Position numbers and translations under genes: made by a program
The notes under the pieces: model-generated
The model's database searches: none
The model's input: only the letters and a program-made list of their open reading frames with translations
What the model was told of the DNA's origin: nothing
NCBI RefSeq assembly: GCF_001735805.1
Contig: NZ_CP017248.1
Location: 1 to 64,000 of the forward strand
DNA: 64,000 nt
DNA from: Streptomyces fodineus
GTDB taxonomy: Bacteria > Actinomycetota > Actinomycetes > Streptomycetales > Streptomycetaceae
Direction of reading: 5' to 3'
In this document: one piece after another, positions 37,613 through 46,194 of the stretch
How the letters are laid out: every line of letters starts with the position of its first letter
Numbering within the stretch: the stretch's first letter is position 1

Positions 37613-37831
37613 ATGGTGTGGACGTGGCGGTTCGAGAAGGCGGACGGTTCGGAGACGGCGTCCCCCGTCGAACCAGAGGAGTTCACGACCCAGGGCGACG
37701 CCGAGGCATGGATCGGGGAGGAGTGGCGGGCTCTGCTCGACGGCGGCGTCGACCAGGTCCGGCTGTTCGAGGACGATACGGAGATCTATCCGGCGCCGAT
37801 GAGCCTGCAGGAGGCCGCGGACGCGGGCTGA
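37613..37831 (+). CDS. Small conserved Streptomyces-type protein
   Basis: A 72-residue acidic protein (WTWRFEKADGSE, GDAEAWIGEEWRALLDGGVD, VRLFEDDTEIYPAPMSL). ATG 37613 has an excellent AAGGAGGAG site. The compact alpha-beta sequence without membrane segments looks like a genuine small domain. I know no function. Confidence 0.75.
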   Translation: MVWTWRFEKADGSETASPVEPEEFTTQGDAEAWIGEEWRALLDGGVDQVRLFEDDTEIYPAPMSLQEAADAG

Positions 37832-37909
37832 CGGGAACCGGACAACCGACGGCAAGCACCGCCGGGAACCGGCACCACCGCACGGACGCCGTGCGGTGCC
37901 CTGAGCCCA

Positions 37910-37941
37910 GGGGCTCAGGGGCTCAGGGGCTCAGGGGCTCA
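37910..37941. repeat. 8-bp tandem repeat GGGGCTCA, four copies
   Basis: Four perfect copies run head to tail, preceded by a TGAGCCC that can pair with any of them. It lies in the gap after the small gene at 37613. It may act as a terminator or simply be slippage-derived. Confidence 0.7.
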
Positions 37942-37971
37942 GGGCCGTGGTATCAGTTCGAAACTCCTCAG

Positions 37972-38112
37972 CCGGACCAGATCAGCTGAGACGGCCGCGG
38001 GCATCCACTTTCCTCGGACCAAATCACTTGAGATTCCTGGCCCCTCCGCGTCTCACTTGATCTGGTCGCTCCAGGTCCGAGCCGGTTCCGCGGACCAGAT
38101 CCTCCGCAGACT
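37972..38112. repeat. Four related GGACCAGATCA sites, mixed orientation
   Basis: Related ~20-base sites occur near 37973 (GGACCAGATCAGCTGAGACG), 38018 (GGACCAAATCACTTGAGATT) and 38093 (GGACCAGATCC). An inverted copy lies near 38049-38067 (CGTCTCACTTGATCTGGTC). The arrangement resembles abutting ends of an insertion element with several transposase sites each, probably a different family from the cassette to the left. Confidence 0.5.
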
Positions 38113-38252
38113 GGGTGGAGTGGCGGGGTGGCGGGCCGGACCTGTGGGAGCACTGACCAGGCGTGACCGCGTGCAGTGTCGACTGTTGTCGATTGCCCCG
38201 CTGGCGGTGTCTGCCGAGGCTAGAGTCTGCCCTGAACAGCTTGGGGGGCCTC

Positions 38253-38750
38253 ATGATCATCCGTCGTGCGGCAGTCGCCGCCACCGCCATCTGCGCATTC
38301 ACAACCGCTGGCTGCGGTACCGGCCAAAGCACTGGTCACAGCTCCGGTCCCATAGTCCCGGCGATCGCCGCTGGTCTGCCCCACGCTCTCGTGGGTAGCG
38401 ACTACAACTCCGTCACGCTCCTCGAAACCCAGACGCAGAACGGCTCCGTCACCGGCACCCTCGATGAAACCGAGGTGAAATACAGTGGCCCCGAGCACCA
38501 GCGTGCGGTCGTTACTGGAACGCTGACGGGGTCCGAGGTCGCCCTCACCGTGAAATTCGGGCTGGGGAGCACGGTCATCAACGGCACTCTGAACGGTGAC
38601 ACCCTCACCCTGCAGGTGCCGCAGTCCAACGGTCAGATCGAGGACTACGTGCTGAAGCCTGGCGGCGTCGACGAATACAACCAGCGCGTCGCCGGACTCG
38701 AATCCGATGGCAGCCCCAGCCCGACGGCTCAGCCCTCCAAGTTCTACTGA
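38253..38750 (+). CDS. Secreted lipoprotein, beta-rich
   Basis: A 165-residue protein starting at ATG 38253. A type II signal (MIIRRAAVAATAICAFTTAGC) ends in the lipobox TAGC, so the mature protein would be anchored by Cys21. The mature part has repeated short strands (SVTGTLDETEV, AVVTGTLTGSEVALTVKF, TVINGTLNGDTLTLQV), suggesting a beta-sandwich or barrel. A Ser/Pro-rich tail follows. No enzymatic motif is seen. Confidence 0.82.
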   Translation: MIIRRAAVAATAICAFTTAGCGTGQSTGHSSGPIVPAIAAGLPHALVGSDYNSVTLLETQTQNGSVTGTLDETEVKYSGPEHQRAVVTGTLTGSEVALTVKFGLGSTVINGTLNGDTLTLQVPQSNGQIEDYVLKPGGVDEYNQRVAGLESDGSPSPTAQPSKFY

Positions 38751-38820
38751 GTTCAAGCGACCGCGCGCGACCGCCCCGTCTCAACCGTGGAGACGGGGCG
38801 GAGGGCACTAAGACGTCATC

Positions 38821-39640
38821 TCATTTGGTGAGTCGGTGGTAGCAGATGAGGGTGCAGGCGATGCTGGTGAAGGCCAGGAAGTGGCTGGCTTTGCGTTCGT
38901 AGCGGCGGTGCAGTCGGCGGTATCCGGCGAGCCAGGCCATGGTCCGTTCGATCGTCCAGCGGTGACGGCCGAGCCGCTCGGAAGACTCGATGCCTTTACG
39001 GGCGATGCGGTGCCGGATGCCGCGTGTGCGTAACCATCGGCGCAGGTGGTTGTAGTCGTAGCCCTTGTCGGCGTGCAGCTTGGCCGGACGTCGCCGGCGC
39101 GGTCCGCGACGGGAGCGGATGGGCGGGATTCCCCGCACGAGCGGTTCGAGTGCCTGGCTGTCGTGCAGATTCGCGCCGGAGATCCCTACAGAAAGGGGCA
39201 GTCCGGTGCGCTCGGTGATCAAGTGGATCTTCGAGCCGTACTTGCCGCGGTCGACAGGATTCGGACCCGTCGGTTCCCCCTTTTCAGGGCCCGCATGTTC
39301 ACGGAGTCGATCGCGCAGCGCGACCAGTCCGGCTCTCCGCGAGAGCCGAGCTCGTCGAGTACCAGGCGGTGCAGCTTCGCCCATACCCGGGCCTTCGACC
39401 ACTCGGCGAATCGCCGGTGGGCCGTCGCTCCCGAGGGCCCGAACGACGCAGACGGCAACTGCTGCCACGTGCAGCCCGACGTGGCCACGAACACGATCGC
39501 GGCCAGCACTTCCCGGTCGCCGTGACGGCGCCGGCCGCCACCCTGCGGACGAGTCGGCGCCTCCGGCACCACCCGCTGGAACAACTCCCACAACTCATCC
39601 GGCTCTACCTTCTTCCTGGGTCTGCCCCAGCCACTCGTAG
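38821..39640 (-). pseudogene. IS5-family transposase, two frames, start displaced
   Basis: The first frame encodes the N-terminal part (RKKVEPDELWELFQRVVPEA, GCTWQQLPSASFGPSGATAH, DWSRCAIDSVNMRALKRG). After an A-A-A-A-G-G-G-G-G run near 39270 the second frame continues (PNPVDRGKYGSKIHLITERT, KLHADKGYDYNHLRRWL, IERTMAWLAGYRRLHRRYER). The -1 shift at AAAAGGGGG is typical of IS427-type IS5 elements and may be programmed. The start codon region is interrupted by IS110, so expression is doubtful. Confidence 0.85.
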
Positions 39641-39828
39641 GGTTGTGGCGCCCAGGGGAGCCGGGTGTGGCTCTCATCCGGCTGCCGCGCATGGCTTTTG
39701 GTGCTTGGCCGCCCGACTCCCCACGACGACTCGGCCGCCGATTGGGAAATGCGAACAGGTCGCTGTGTAGAGCAATGCCGGCGAGGTCGTCCGTGGTACG
39801 CACTGCACGCACGACGAGCTGGAGCACG

Positions 39829-41025
39829 ATGAGCCGGATATGGGCCGGGACCGACTGCGGCAAGACCCACCACCACTGCCTGGTCCTGGACAGTGAAGGC
39901 GACACGCTGCTGTCGCGACGGGTGGCCAACGACGAGCCGGAGCTGCTGAAGCTCCTCGGTGACGTCCTGGACCTTGCCGACGGCCGTGCCGTCACCTGGG
40001 CCCTGGACATGACCGGCGGCGAGCCAGCGCTACTGATCGCGCTACTGGTCAACCACGGCCAGGAGCTGGTTTATATCCCCGGCATCGCGGTCAACCGGGC
40101 CTCGGACAGCTATCGAGGCCAGGGCAAGACCGACGCCCGGGACGCCCGCGTCATCGCCGATCAGGCCCGGATGCGGCGTGACCTCCTGCCGATCCGCCCT
40201 GACGATGACGCCACCGTGGAACTGCGGCTGCTGACCGATCGCCGCGTCGACCTGGTCGCCGAACGCACCCGCACCATTAACAGGCTCAGGTCACTGCTTA
40301 CCAGCATGTTCCCAGCCCTGGAACGGGCTCTCGACCTGGGGACCAGCGGAGCGCTGATGCTCCTGACGGGCTACCAGACCCCGGCCGCGATCCGGCGCAC
40401 CGGCCAGCGCCGGCTGACCACCTGGCTGCGCAACCGCAAGGTCCGCGGATCCGAAGCACTTGCGACGAAGGCTGTGGAGGCCGCCGAGCGGCAGCACACC
40501 GCCGTCGCGGGTGAAACGGCCATTGCGAAGATGGTGCTCACCTTCACGAAGGAGGTGATGGCCCTCAGCGAGAAGATCTCTGAGACGGACAAGCTCATTG
40601 AGGGCCGGTTTCGCGAGCACGAACTCGCCGAGGTGATCCAGTCCCTGCCCGGCATCGGCACGGTGCTCGGCGCCGAGTTCCTCGTCGCCGTCGGCGGCAG
40701 CCTGGATGCGTTCGCCAGTCCTGATCGCCTCGCTGCCTTCGCGGGAGTGACCCCTGCACCGCGCGACTCGGGCAAGATCAGCGGGAATCTCCACCGTCCT
40801 CAGCGCTACCACCGACGCCTCCAACGGGTCTTCTACACGTCGGCGTTGGTGAGCGTCCAGTTCGACCCCAACTCGCGCCAGTTCTACGACCGCAAGCGCG
40901 CCGAAGGCAAACGGCACACCCAGGCCGTGCTCGCCCTCGCCCGCCGGCGCGTCAACGTTCTGTGGGCCTTGATCCGTGACCGACGGTGCTATCAAGTCGC
41001 ACTACCTGTCGCTGCGACGGCTTGA
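39829..41025 (+). CDS. IS110-family transposase
   Basis: A 398-residue DEDD-type transposase. The N-terminal RuvC-like part has AGTDCGKTHHHCLVLD, ALDMTGGEPALLIALL, DARDARVIADQARM. The C-terminal transposase_20 part has IIQSLPGIG-like VIQSLPGIGTVLGAEFLV, GVTPAPRDSGKISG, and the serine of the RxxxSxxL region near YTSALVSVQ. It appears intact. ATG 39829 has GGAG at 4-base spacing. Confidence 0.92.
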   Translation: MSRIWAGTDCGKTHHHCLVLDSEGDTLLSRRVANDEPELLKLLGDVLDLADGRAVTWALDMTGGEPALLIALLVNHGQELVYIPGIAVNRASDSYRGQGKTDARDARVIADQARMRRDLLPIRPDDDATVELRLLTDRRVDLVAERTRTINRLRSLLTSMFPALERALDLGTSGALMLLTGYQTPAAIRRTGQRRLTTWLRNRKVRGSEALATKAVEAAERQHTAVAGETAIAKMVLTFTKEVMALSEKISETDKLIEGRFREHELAEVIQSLPGIGTVLGAEFLVAVGGSLDAFASPDRLAAFAGVTPAPRDSGKISGNLHRPQRYHRRLQRVFYTSALVSVQFDPNSRQFYDRKRAEGKRHTQAVLALARRRVNVLWALIRDRRCYQVALPVAATA

Positions 41026-41138
41026 CTTCAGCATTGGGAAGCACCAGCCGCTCAACGATCCCCACACCGAGACCCTACCGAACACACCAAATGAGATGGC
41101 TTCTTAGGGCCTGTCTGATAGGTCGGTAACGAGATGGG

Positions 41139-41701
41139 TTGCCGATCGTTCGGTGCCGTGTGGGGCGGGGTGATCTGACCGATGCTGAATGGGCTGGCCT
41201 GGAGCCGCACTTGCCGAAGAACGCTGGTCGAGGCGGACGGTGGAAGGACCAGCGGAAGGTCATCAATGGGATCTTGTTCCGCATACGGACCGGCATCCCC
41301 TGGCGGGACCTTCCAAAGAGGTTCGGCAGCTGGCAGACCTGTTACGACCGACATCGCCGCTGGTCAGCGGACGGCACATGGGAGAGGATCTTCCGGAGCA
41401 TCCAGGCCGACGCCGACGCGGGAGGCCGCATCGACTGGTCCATGGTGAGTGTGGACTCCACCGTGTGCCGTGCTCACCAGCACGCGGCCGGCGCACGCAA
41501 GCAGGCGCCACGAAAGGCCGGCAAGGGCATCCGGACAGCCCAGCACCGTCCAGACGAAGCCCTCGGCCGTTCGCGAGGCGGGCTGACGACGAAAATCCAT
41601 CTGGCCGGTGAGGGCGGGCTGCGGCCATTGGCCCTGCTTGTCACGCCAGGGCAGTGGGGCGATTGCCCACAGATGATCCCGGTCCTGGGTCACGTCCGCG
41701 G
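41139..41701 (+). pseudogene. IS5-family transposase, N-terminal part
   Basis: About 185 residues of an IS5-type transposase: LTDAEWAGLEPHLPK, GILFRIRTGIPWRDLPKRFG, WERIFRSIQADADA, and the first catalytic Asp in VSVDSTVCRAHQH. It ends at about 41701, where IS256 sequence begins. The C-terminal DDE part is absent. A related C-terminal piece on the far side of the IS256 overlaps this one, so it comes from a different copy. Confidence 0.85.
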
Positions 41702-43060
41702 GAGTGGTGTATCAACGGCCACTCGGTGATCTCGTTTTGAGGCTATGCGGTGAGTTCGGTCGGGAGGACGGTGTCGTCGATTTCTGACTCGATCGGGTGG
41801 AGGCGGGCCTTGGCGAGCAGGTCGAGGCCCATGTAGCGGCGGGCCTCGGTCCACTCGTCGTTCTGCTCGGCCAGGACCGCGCCGACCAGGCGGATCAGGG
41901 CGGTGCGGTCGGGGAAGATGCCGACCACGTCGGTGCGGCGGCGGATCTCCTTGTTCAGCCGTTCCTGCGGGTTGTTCGACCAGATCTGCCGCCAGATCTC
42001 GCGCGGGAACGCGGTGAACGCCAGGACATCGCCCTGAGCGGCGTCCAAGTGCGCTGCGGCCTTGGGGAACTTGGCTTCCAGGGCGTCGAGGACGTGCCGC
42101 ATCTGGGCCTGGACGGCGTCGGTGTCGGGCTGTTCGAAAACGGTCCGCAGCAATGTTGCGACCCATGGCTGGGCCGACTTGGGCACCTGGCTCAGCAGTG
42201 CGCGGGCGTAGTGAGTACGACATCGCTGCCAGCTCGCGCCGGGCAGGGTGGCGCCGATCGCGTTGACCAGGCCCATGTGCGCGTCGGAGATGACCAGCTG
42301 GACGCCGGACAAGCCGCGGGCGATCAGCGAGCGCAGGAAGGCCAGCCAGCCGGCGCCGTCCTCGGCTGTGGCCACGTCCAGGCCGAGGATCTCGCGGTGC
42401 CCGTCGGCGTTGACGCCGACTGCGATCAGCGCGTGGACGTTGATGATCCGGCCGCCTTCGCGGACCTTCTGCGTCAGCGCGTCGACCCATACGAACGCGT
42501 AGGGTCCGGCATCCAGGGGACGGTTACGGAAGGCTGTGACTTGTTCGTCCAGGTGCTTGGCCATCGCGCTGACCTGGGACTTCGACAGCTGGGTGACGCC
42601 CAGGGACTCGGCGAGCTTCTCGACTCGGCGGGTGGAGACGCCCAGCAGGTAGGCGGTGGCGACCACGCTGATGAGGGCCTGCTCGGCCCGCCGCCTGCGT
42701 TCCAGCAGCCAGTGCGGGAAGTAACTCCCGGACCTGAGCTTGGGGATGGCGAGCTCGACGGTGCCCGCCCGGGTGTCCCACTCACGCGGGCGGTATCCGT
42801 TGCGGTGGTTGACTCTCTCGTCGCTGACCTGGCCGTATTCGGCGTTGCAGAGGGCGTCCGCCTCCGCGGACATGAGTGCGTCGGCGAACGTCTTGACCAT
42901 CGCGCGCAGCAGATCGGGACTCGCCGCGGCGAGATTGTCTTCCGTGAGGGCGTGCAGGGGCAGACTGTCGGGTGCGGTCATCGTGCTGATCTCCTTCGGG
43001 CTTCGACACCTCGAAGATCAGCCGGTGGCCGTTCATCTATGCGGGCCTCATCCTGATGCC
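41702..43060. mobile_element. IS256-family insertion sequence
   Basis: The element is delimited approximately by related inverted ends: ATCAACGGCCACTCGGTGAT near 41709 and, on the other strand, ATGAACGGCCACCGGCTGAT near 43036. It carries one intact minus-strand transposase and interrupts IS5-type sequence. Exact termini and target duplication were not resolved. Confidence 0.7.
41743..42981 (-). CDS. IS256-family (mutator) transposase
   Basis: A 412-residue DDE transposase. It has the conserved N-terminal block RNGYRPREWDTRAGTVELAI, then LLGVSTRRVEKLAESLGV. The first catalytic Asp lies in FVWVDALTQKVREGG, the second in LVISDAHMGLVNAI, followed by the CRTHYARALL signature, and the Glu is in IWSNNPQERLNKEIRRRTDV. 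It appears full length and functional. Confidence 0.95.
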   Translation of the reverse strand: MTAPDSLPLHALTEDNLAAASPDLLRAMVKTFADALMSAEADALCNAEYGQVSDERVNHRNGYRPREWDTRAGTVELAIPKLRSGSYFPHWLLERRRRAEQALISVVATAYLLGVSTRRVEKLAESLGVTQLSKSQVSAMAKHLDEQVTAFRNRPLDAGPYAFVWVDALTQKVREGGRIINVHALIAVGVNADGHREILGLDVATAEDGAGWLAFLRSLIARGLSGVQLVISDAHMGLVNAIGATLPGASWQRCRTHYARALLSQVPKSAQPWVATLLRTVFEQPDTDAVQAQMRHVLDALEAKFPKAAAHLDAAQGDVLAFTAFPREIWRQIWSNNPQERLNKEIRRRTDVVGIFPDRTALIRLVGAVLAEQNDEWTEARRYMGLDLLAKARLHPIESEIDDTVLPTELTA

Positions 43061-43074
43061 GGAGCAAACCCCCG

Positions 43075-43385
43075 GATCAGGTCGAACCCGTACACCACTT
43101 CCCTGGACGCAACCCGGTCCTGGAACGCATTCGCGTGCCCCGGCCGGCCGGCGGCCATCCCCGCACCCGGCCCGATCACCTCAGCGGCGACAAAGCCTAC
43201 TCATCACGCCGCAACCGCCGGTACCTGCGGCGCCGACAGATCAAGCACACCATCCCTGAGCCGAGGAATCAGCAGGCCAATCGCTTGCACCGTGGCAGCC
43301 GAGGCGGCCGGCCCACCAGCTTCGAGAAGGCCCGCTACGTTCGCAGGAACGAAGTGGAGCGGCTGATCGGAAAGTTGAAGATCAA
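43075..43385 (+). pseudogene. IS5-family transposase, C-terminal fragment
   Basis: The frame reads NPVLERIRVPRPAGGHPRTR, PDHLSGDKAYSSRRNRRYL, RQIKHTIPEPRNQQANRL and RRNEVERLIGKLKINRA. These are the second Asp (GDKAYSS) and the Glu (NEVER) region of an IS5-type enzyme. The last ~30 residues are missing. PVLERIR here duplicates the position of PVLGHVR at the end of the fragment at 41139. Confidence 0.8.
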
Positions 43386-43404
43386 CCGGGCGGCACCGCC
43401 CCGG

Positions 43405-44703
43405 TCACGGGGCGATGATTACCTCGAAGGCTTCGCTGTCGATGATGCGGTCGGACTGTATCGCCCGCCCGTACTCCAGACCCGCGTCACCGTTGTCCTT
43501 GTTGTCGACATGGGCCCGGATGCAGGGCGCGTTGTAGGGCGGGGTGGGCTGGGCGGCCCGGTCGACGGTGACGTTCGCGATGTCCCACACGCCGCCGACC
43601 GCACGCGGGGTGATGTCTACGCACTGGTTCCCGTCCTTGCCGCCCTGCCAGGACCCGGCGAAGGGGTACTCGTCACAGGAGTCGTTGGGGACACCGGTGG
43701 CGCCTCCCACGAACTTGTTCGGCCCGCCAATGCCACAGGTCTTGTCACGCCGTTTGTCGTTCTTCGGGTCGAGAGGGTCGGTGAACCGGTTCAGCGGGTG
43801 GTCGTGGTCGCCGTACTTGCCGGTCAGGTTCTTCTGCGCCCACTCGTAGGCGATGGCCGCCCCCCGGTACCGGGCCTTGCTGAACGTCACGTTGGCCAGG
43901 TGGCCCGGGACGATGCAGCCGGGCCAGCTGCCCGAGTCATCGTCACAGCGAACCTCGATGCCGTTCCACTCCGGGCGGATGTGCGTGGGCGGCCCCGACC
44001 CGTTGAGGATGGCCCCCTCCACGCGGTAGGTCGGCAGGATCGTCGTGTTGAAGCCCTTGCCCACGGACGAGCTGTAGCTCAGGGTGCCGTCCTTGCCCTC
44101 GTGGAGGCGGCGGAAGCGGACGGCCGCGCCGTCCCAGGCCGACGACCCGGACGTGCACTGGCCACTGCAGGTCGAGCTCAGGGCCATCGTGACGGGGGGC
44201 ATTTTCTCCGTCATCTCGACGACCTCGGTGATGATGTCCTCCGACCACGCCGCCTGAGGCTGGGAGTCCATGGACGCCGCCGCCGCGACGAACACCGTGG
44301 CGTGGTCGGCTACGCTCCCGTCCTTGCCGAGGGCCTCATAGATGACCCAGTGGCGTACGCAGTAGGCCTTGCGGCTGGACTGGCGGGGATCGGCCCCGGT
44401 GCACATCCCCAGCCCGGGATTCGGCTTGGGATCGGCGGCCTGGGCGCGGGCCGCTGGTGCGAGGGCGGCGGAGGTGGGGGCGGCGGCGCCTGCGGGGGCG
44501 GTGTCGATGGTCCTCACGCACGTCCAGGCCGTGCCCTGGCGCTGGAGCGGGGTACCGGGTGCGGTGGCCACGCACGTTCCGTGACCGGGCGGGGCCGCGC
44601 TGGCGGGCGGCGCGGCGGTAGCGGGGGCGGTGCCTGCGGCGCACAGGGATGCGGTGAAGACCAGTGCGGCTATCGCCGACAAGCCGCGTCTGAGGTGTTT
44701 CAA
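43405..44703 (-). CDS. Secreted NucA/NucB-type deoxyribonuclease
   Basis: A 432-residue exported protein. The TTG start at 44703 follows a GGAAGGGATCACC site and gives a good signal peptide (LSAIAALVFTASLCAAGTAP). The C-terminal third has the NucA/NucB signature SCDEYPFAGSWQGGKDGNQC within a cysteine-rich region. The middle (about residues 130-300) is unassigned, with several paired cysteines. NucA/NucB enzymes degrade DNA outside the cell. It is divergent from another secreted gene at 44898 and flanked by IS elements. Confidence 0.85.
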   Translation of the reverse strand: MKHLRRGLSAIAALVFTASLCAAGTAPATAAPPASAAPPGHGTCVATAPGTPLQRQGTAWTCVRTIDTAPAGAAAPTSAALAPAARAQAADPKPNPGLGMCTGADPRQSSRKAYCVRHWVIYEALGKDGSVADHATVFVAAAASMDSQPQAAWSEDIITEVVEMTEKMPPVTMALSSTCSGQCTSGSSAWDGAAVRFRRLHEGKDGTLSYSSSVGKGFNTTILPTYRVEGAILNGSGPPTHIRPEWNGIEVRCDDDSGSWPGCIVPGHLANVTFSKARYRGAAIAYEWAQKNLTGKYGDHDHPLNRFTDPLDPKNDKRRDKTCGIGGPNKFVGGATGVPNDSCDEYPFAGSWQGGKDGNQCVDITPRAVGGVWDIANVTVDRAAQPTPPYNAPCIRAHVDNKDNGDAGLEYGRAIQSDRIIDSEAFEVIIAP

Positions 44704-44897
44704 AAGGTGATCCCTTCCGTCGGTGGCCCCGTGGCGGGCACACCGAAGGTATGGAACCTGGCAACTCCCGTTCATGCCAACCGAGAACGCGACAGTTCTT
44801 GATCGCATTTGGCCAGTTGTGGTATAGGCCTGCCGCCCTCGGTGGCGCTAGTTTCCCTCACACTCGCCTCACAGACCACACACAGGGGGAAGCAACG

Positions 44898-46157
44898 ATG
44901 CGCCGCACAAGAAACCGCCTGGGCAGAGGGCTCGGAGCGCTCATAGCCACCGCGACGGCCGCCGTGGGCCTGGCCGCCACCCCGGCCGCCGCCACCCCGG
45001 CCGCCTCCGGGCAGACGATCCAGCCCGGCCAGACCTGCACCGCAGCCGATCTCGGTACCCGCCACCCGGTCATCAAGTCCACCGAAGTGTCCCCGGCCAT
45101 CACCCACTTCAAGGGCTGGTACGTCACCCAGGGCTCAACCGGTACCCAGACCGTCTCCACCAACGTCCAGGAAACCATTTCGGTCTCCGTGGGCGTCAAC
45201 GGCAGCGTTCAGGGCAGCTTCGCCGTCGAGGCCCTCGGCACCGTCGGCGCGAGCCTCGGCCTGAACGTCCAGGTCAACTACACCACCACCAGCAGCACCA
45301 ACAAGTCCATCACCTGGGACTTCTACCAGCCCGGCTACTACGGGCTCTACGAGGGCACCAAGAAGGTCACCGGCACCTACGGCAGCCTCAACTGCAACCG
45401 CACCCAACAGGGCGACGGCAGCTGGGCGTTGAAGTGGACCGAGGGCCCCGACACCGGCAGCTACACCACCTTCACCACCCTCGAAGAAGGCGCGGTGCGC
45501 TGCGAGGACAAGGTCCCCGCCAACAGCATCATGCGCAAGGCACAGGGCCTCCTCGACTGCGGCTCCCCCGCCGCCACCGCGAAGCACCCGGCTGGGCCGG
45601 TCCCCTCGGCGAAGGCCGAGGCCGCCAAGGCCGGGCACGAAGCAGCCGCCAAGGCTGAGAAGAGCGTGAAGGCCACCGGGAGCCCGGCCCCCAACACGCG
45701 GGCCGCCCTGGACTGCCAACCCGCCGTCTACAGGATCGACGTCCCCGGCAAGCCCCTGAACTGGAGCGCACCGCTCCTGGCCAACGACGGCATCCGCCTG
45801 CGCGAATCCAACTTCTTCAGCGCCCACCTGGACAACTGGCGCCTGTGCAACGTCACGGAGAACAACGGAGTCATCGAGGCGTCCCTGTGGAACTGGGGCA
45901 ACGGTGGATGCGCGACCATCCCGGCGAACATCGCCAACCAGGAGCAGGCCTACCTGACGACGGCCACCTGCGGGGAGGACGACCTCCAGCGGTTCTACAT
46001 CTACCGCGACGTACCCGGCAGCTCGAAGATCGGTCTACAGAACAAGTACACCGGCTCCATGATGGGCCACGACCGGTACGCGGACGGGGAGTTGATCCGC
46101 CAGTACTCCAGCGGCCGGCCGGACGGTACGGGTACGTACACCCTGACCGCAGTCTGA
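44898..46157 (+). CDS. Secreted beta-rich protein of unknown function
   Basis: A 419-residue exported protein; ATG 44898 has GGGGGAAG upstream. A signal peptide (LGALIATATAAVGLAATPAA) precedes a Ser/Thr-rich region with long alternating strands (TVSTNVQETISVSVGVNGSV, QGSFAVEALGTVGASLG, NVQVNYTTTSSTNKSI). An Ala/Lys helix-like linker (KAEAAKAGHEAAAKAEKSV) separates it from a C-terminal ~140-residue domain (YRIDVPGKPLNWSAPLL, LWNWGNGGCATIPANIAN). The alternating strands resemble pore-forming beta-hairpins, but that is speculation. It shares a promoter region with the divergent nuclease. Confidence 0.8.
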   Translation: MRRTRNRLGRGLGALIATATAAVGLAATPAAATPAASGQTIQPGQTCTAADLGTRHPVIKSTEVSPAITHFKGWYVTQGSTGTQTVSTNVQETISVSVGVNGSVQGSFAVEALGTVGASLGLNVQVNYTTTSSTNKSITWDFYQPGYYGLYEGTKKVTGTYGSLNCNRTQQGDGSWALKWTEGPDTGSYTTFTTLEEGAVRCEDKVPANSIMRKAQGLLDCGSPAATAKHPAGPVPSAKAEAAKAGHEAAAKAEKSVKATGSPAPNTRAALDCQPAVYRIDVPGKPLNWSAPLLANDGIRLRESNFFSAHLDNWRLCNVTENNGVIEASLWNWGNGGCATIPANIANQEQAYLTTATCGEDDLQRFYIYRDVPGSSKIGLQNKYTGSMMGHDRYADGELIRQYSSGRPDGTGTYTLTAV

Positions 46158-46194
46158 CGGCCCCCACTCCGTGAGCGCGGCCCCGCACGTGACC

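Larger units (their letters stand above)
38808..41107. mobile_element. IS5-family element carrying a nested IS110
   Basis: 23-bp ends at 38808-38830 and 41085-41107 match as inverted repeats at 21 positions, both containing CATCTCATTTGGTG. Between them lie a minus-strand IS5 transposase missing its start and a plus-strand IS110 gene. The IS110 inserted next to the 5' end of the IS5 gene, near 39640, and extends almost to the right IS5 terminus. Confidence 0.8.

Noticed and set aside
43135..44802. 555-codon plus-strand frame
   Set aside because: It starts in the IS5 fragment and then runs antisense to the signal-peptide-bearing nuclease gene.
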